Assembly: GCA_030147305.1 (NCBI GenBank)
Contig: JASLAE010000101.1
Location: forward strand, 1 to 7,700
Origin: Cesiribacter sp.
GTDB taxonomy: Bacteria > Bacteroidota > Bacteroidia > Cytophagales > Cyclobacteriaceae
DNA length: 7,700 bases
Direction of reading: 5' to 3'
Part shown: in pieces, positions 6,130 through 7,700 of the stretch
How the letters are laid out: the number at the start of each line of letters is the position of its first letter
How positions within the stretch are numbered: the stretch's first letter is position 1
Position numbers and translations under genes: made by a program
The notes under the pieces: model-generated
Seen by the model: the letters and a program-made list of their open reading frames with translations, nothing else
The model's database searches: none
Told to the model about the DNA's origin: nothing

Positions 6130-7515
6130 TTGAGCTTACACGCGGTCACCCCAACAGACGATACCATTGTTGCACTGGCGACTCCTCAGGGCAGTGGTGC
6201 TATTGCTGTGATTCGATTATCAGGTCCCGATGCTATTAAAATTTGTAATGGCGTTTTCAAGGGGAAAGACTTAACAAAGCAGGCTTCACACACCGCCCAT
6301 TTTGGAACCATCCGCAACGAAGCAGGCAACATACTGGATGAAGTGCTGGTAACGCTTTTCATTGCCCCCCGCTCTTTTACCCGGGAAAATGTGGTTGAAA
6401 TCAGCTGTCATGGCAGCCCTTATATTGTTCGTGAACTAATCAACCTTTTTATACGACAGGGAGCACGGCCTGCTAAGGCGGGTGAATTTACAAAAAGAGC
6501 TTTCTTAAATGGACAATTCGACCTGGCCCAAGCAGAGGCGGTAGCCGATCTTATCCAGGCCGAATCTGCAGCTGCCCACGAAGCCGCGCTGAACCAGATG
6601 CGGGGTGGTTTCAGCAATGAGATCAGTCAGCTTCGTGAAAAGCTGATCCATTTTGCCTCCATGGTGGAGCTGGAACTTGACTTTGGCGAAGAAGACGTTG
6701 AATTTGCTGATCGGGACGATTTGCGCCAGCTTGTGGAGGAGCTAGCACGGGTGCTCGACCGGCTGATCAAGAGCTTTGCTGTAGGCAGTGTACTCAAGGA
6801 AGGCGTTCCCACTGTGATTGCCGGGAAACCCAATGCAGGGAAAAGCACCCTTTTAAATGCTTTAATGAATGAAGAAAAGGCCATCGTCTCAGAAATTGCC
6901 GGAACCACCCGTGATTTTATTGAGGACGAGCTTATCCTGGAAGGCATTCATTTTCGTTTTATCGACACAGCTGGTCTTCGGGAAACGACAGATACCATTG
7001 AAGCGATCGGCGTTAAGCGAACGCAGGAAAAGCTCTTAAAGGCCTCCATCATTCTCTACCTTTTCGATTTAACCAATGAAACGCCAGAATCTATAGGGCT
7101 GGAAATTAACAAGCTAGAGCATCTTGGCAAGCCTTTTATCGCTATTGGCAATAAAGTAGACGATGCTGCACCAGCGCTGATGGAAGCGTTGAAGGGCTTT
7201 CAGGATATGCTTTATATTTCCGCCCGTGATAAAACCAATTTGGAGGATTTAAAGCAACTAATCCTGGACAAAGCCAATCTTGCCAATTTTCGCACCGGCA
7301 ACACGGTGGTTACTACTGCCCGCCATTATGAAAGCCTCCTCAAAACAAATCAGGCTCTGCAGGATGTACTGAACGGTTTGGCCAATGGAATTACAGGCGA
7401 TTTTTTAGCACTGGATATCCGTACAGCCTTATATCATCTTGGAGAGATTACTGGGGAAGTGACCAACGACGATCTGCTGGCTAACATTTTTTCTAAGTTC
7501 TGTATCGGAAAGTAA
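6130..7515 (+). CDS. mnmE: tRNA uridine-5-carboxymethylaminomethyl modification GTPase MnmE
   Basis: MnmE, working with MnmG, installs the (carboxymethyl)aminomethyl group at C5 of the wobble uridine of certain tRNAs in the cytoplasm. The 461-residue length is normal. The N-terminal folate-binding domain starts with D-T-I-V-A-L-A-T-P-Q-G and G-A-I-A-V-I-R-L-S-G. A helical region surrounds the inserted G domain, which has G1 G232-K-P-N-A-G-K-S-T240, G2 G258-T-T-R-D262, G3 D279-T-A-G282 and G4 N341-K-V-D344. The protein ends with the hallmark C458-I-G-K461, whose cysteine is conserved in the family. The start must be TTG at 6130: an in-frame TAA lies at 6115-6117, no ATG or GTG lies between it and the conserved N-terminus, and the first internal Met is far inside the protein. 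No Shine-Dalgarno sequence is seen. Spacing of 5 bases from the thioredoxin-like gene implies co-transcription. An intrinsic terminator follows. Confidence 0.97.
   Translation: MSLHAVTPTDDTIVALATPQGSGAIAVIRLSGPDAIKICNGVFKGKDLTKQASHTAHFGTIRNEAGNILDEVLVTLFIAPRSFTRENVVEISCHGSPYIVRELINLFIRQGARPAKAGEFTKRAFLNGQFDLAQAEAVADLIQAESAAAHEAALNQMRGGFSNEISQLREKLIHFASMVELELDFGEEDVEFADRDDLRQLVEELARVLDRLIKSFAVGSVLKEGVPTVIAGKPNAGKSTLLNALMNEEKAIVSEIAGTTRDFIEDELILEGIHFRFIDTAGLRETTDTIEAIGVKRTQEKLLKASIILYLFDLTNETPESIGLEINKLEHLGKPFIAIGNKVDDAAPALMEALKGFQDMLYISARDKTNLEDLKQLILDKANLANFRTGNTVVTTARHYESLLKTNQALQDVLNGLANGITGDFLALDIRTALYHLGEITGEVTNDDLLANIFSKFCIGK
7498..7515 (+). other. attB-like sequence at the 3' end of mnmE
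   Basis: The last 18 bases of mnmE, which encode the end of F-C-I-G-K and the stop codon, agree at 16 of 18 positions with the SGI1 attachment site in enterobacterial trmE as I recall it (TTCTGTATTGGTAAGTAA). The resemblance is partly forced by the conserved protein end. It marks a potential integration site; no duplicated copy is present in the window, so occupation is not shown. Confidence 0.3.
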
Positions 7516-7559
7516 CTGCTGAAAAACAAACCACTAACAAAGATAAAAAAACCGCTATT

Positions 7560-7583
7560 AAGGCCCTTTAAAGGGCCTTTTTT
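7560..7583 (+). terminator. Intrinsic terminator after mnmE
   Basis: A perfect palindrome at 7560-7579 (AAGGCCCTTT/AAAGGGCCTT) can fold into a GC-rich stem of at least eight base pairs with a TTAA loop and runs directly into six T residues at 7578-7583. It lies 44 bases after the mnmE stop and should end the thioredoxin-like/mnmE transcript. An A-run at 7545-7552 on the other side is 7 bases from the stem, so reverse-direction activity would be weaker. Confidence 0.9.
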
Positions 7584-7607
7584 GTTGCTGTACATTTATA
7601 TTTATTT

Positions 7608-7619
7608 TGTTATATAACA
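7608..7619. promoter_or_regulatory. 12-base perfect palindrome TGTTATATAACA, candidate operator
   Basis: TGTTATATAACA is its own reverse complement and lies between the mnmE terminator and the repeat cluster upstream of the last, truncated reading frame. Its position suits a regulator site for that gene. AT-rich DNA makes such palindromes fairly common, so the role is inference. Confidence 0.3.
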
Positions 7620-7637
7620 TGGTTATTTAGCAAATAT

Positions 7638-7675
7638 TTGTACCTTGCTTGTACCTCAAACGAATGTTTGTACCT
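7638..7675 (+). repeat. Three direct copies of TTGTACCT upstream of the terminal reading frame
   Basis: TTGTACCT occurs at 7638-7645, 7649-7656 and 7668-7675 (start-to-start 11 and 19 bases). The first and third copies extend to TTTGTACCT and are 30 bases apart; the second and third share TTGTACCTCA. The last copy ends one base before the probable ATG at 7677. The first and third copies are preceded by AATATTTG and AATGTTTG, each one mismatch from the Bacteroidota -7 consensus TAnnTTTG, so the repeats may overlap a promoter. They resemble regulator or recombinase binding sites; the function is unknown. Confidence 0.55.
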
Positions 7676-7676
7676 C

Positions 7677-7700
7677 ATGAAGATTTTTCCTTTCAAAAAG
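7677..7700 (+). CDS. Probable start of an unidentified gene, cut by the window end
   Basis: ATG at 7677 opens M-K-I-F-P-F-K-K and continues to the window edge. The M-K plus basic start is plausible, and the position after a terminator and a repeat cluster suits a new transcription unit. A second frame from the ATG at 7664 (M-F-V-P-H-E-D-F) is also open to the end, so the frame is not certain. Eight residues are too few to assign a family. Confidence 0.4.

Overview
The window looks like chromosomal DNA of a Bacteroidota member, most likely from the Cytophagales. The evidence is a TonB-dependent receptor with a carboxypeptidase-like N-terminal domain paired with a DUF4249 lipoprotein, near absence of Shine-Dalgarno sequences, a TAnnTTTG-type promoter element, and moderate GC with AT-rich intergenic regions. 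The genus cannot be named from the sequence alone.

Layout: (1) Positions 1-2245, plus strand, hold the 3' part of an ABC-type Mn/Zn/Fe transporter operon. It starts with a few codons that probably end an upstream gene (likely the ATPase), followed by two ABC-3 family permeases joined by an ATGA overlap. The first permease carries a C-terminal DtxR/MntR-like metalloregulator domain, the same architecture as chlamydial YtgCR. (2) Positions 2197-5481, minus strand, hold an outer-membrane TonB-dependent receptor followed after 3 bases by a DUF4249 lipoprotein. The 3' end of the lipoprotein gene overlaps the 3' end of the second permease gene by 49 bases. (3) Positions 5482-5644 form a divergent AT-rich intergenic region with a perfect 8-4-8 inverted repeat, a 40-base-spaced direct repeat and a candidate promoter. 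(4) Positions 5645-7515, plus strand, hold an exported thioredoxin-like protein and, 5 bases later, mnmE, the tRNA-modifying GTPase, with a TTG start. A strong intrinsic terminator follows. (5) Positions 7584-7700 hold a 12-base palindrome, three copies of TTGTACCT and the probable first codons of another gene cut by the window edge.

The permeases would form the inner-membrane channel of a metal importer, with the fused regulator domain offering a way to link transport to metal-dependent transcription. The receptor/lipoprotein pair would serve uptake of an unidentified substrate across the outer membrane; a link to metal uptake is suggested only by adjacency. The thioredoxin-like protein and MnmE are probably co-transcribed but have no obvious shared pathway. 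The most interesting items are the permease-repressor fusion, the attB-like 3' end of mnmE next to an iteron-like repeat cluster, and the symmetric motifs upstream of the receptor. No CRISPR array, RNA gene, transposase or clear defence system was found.
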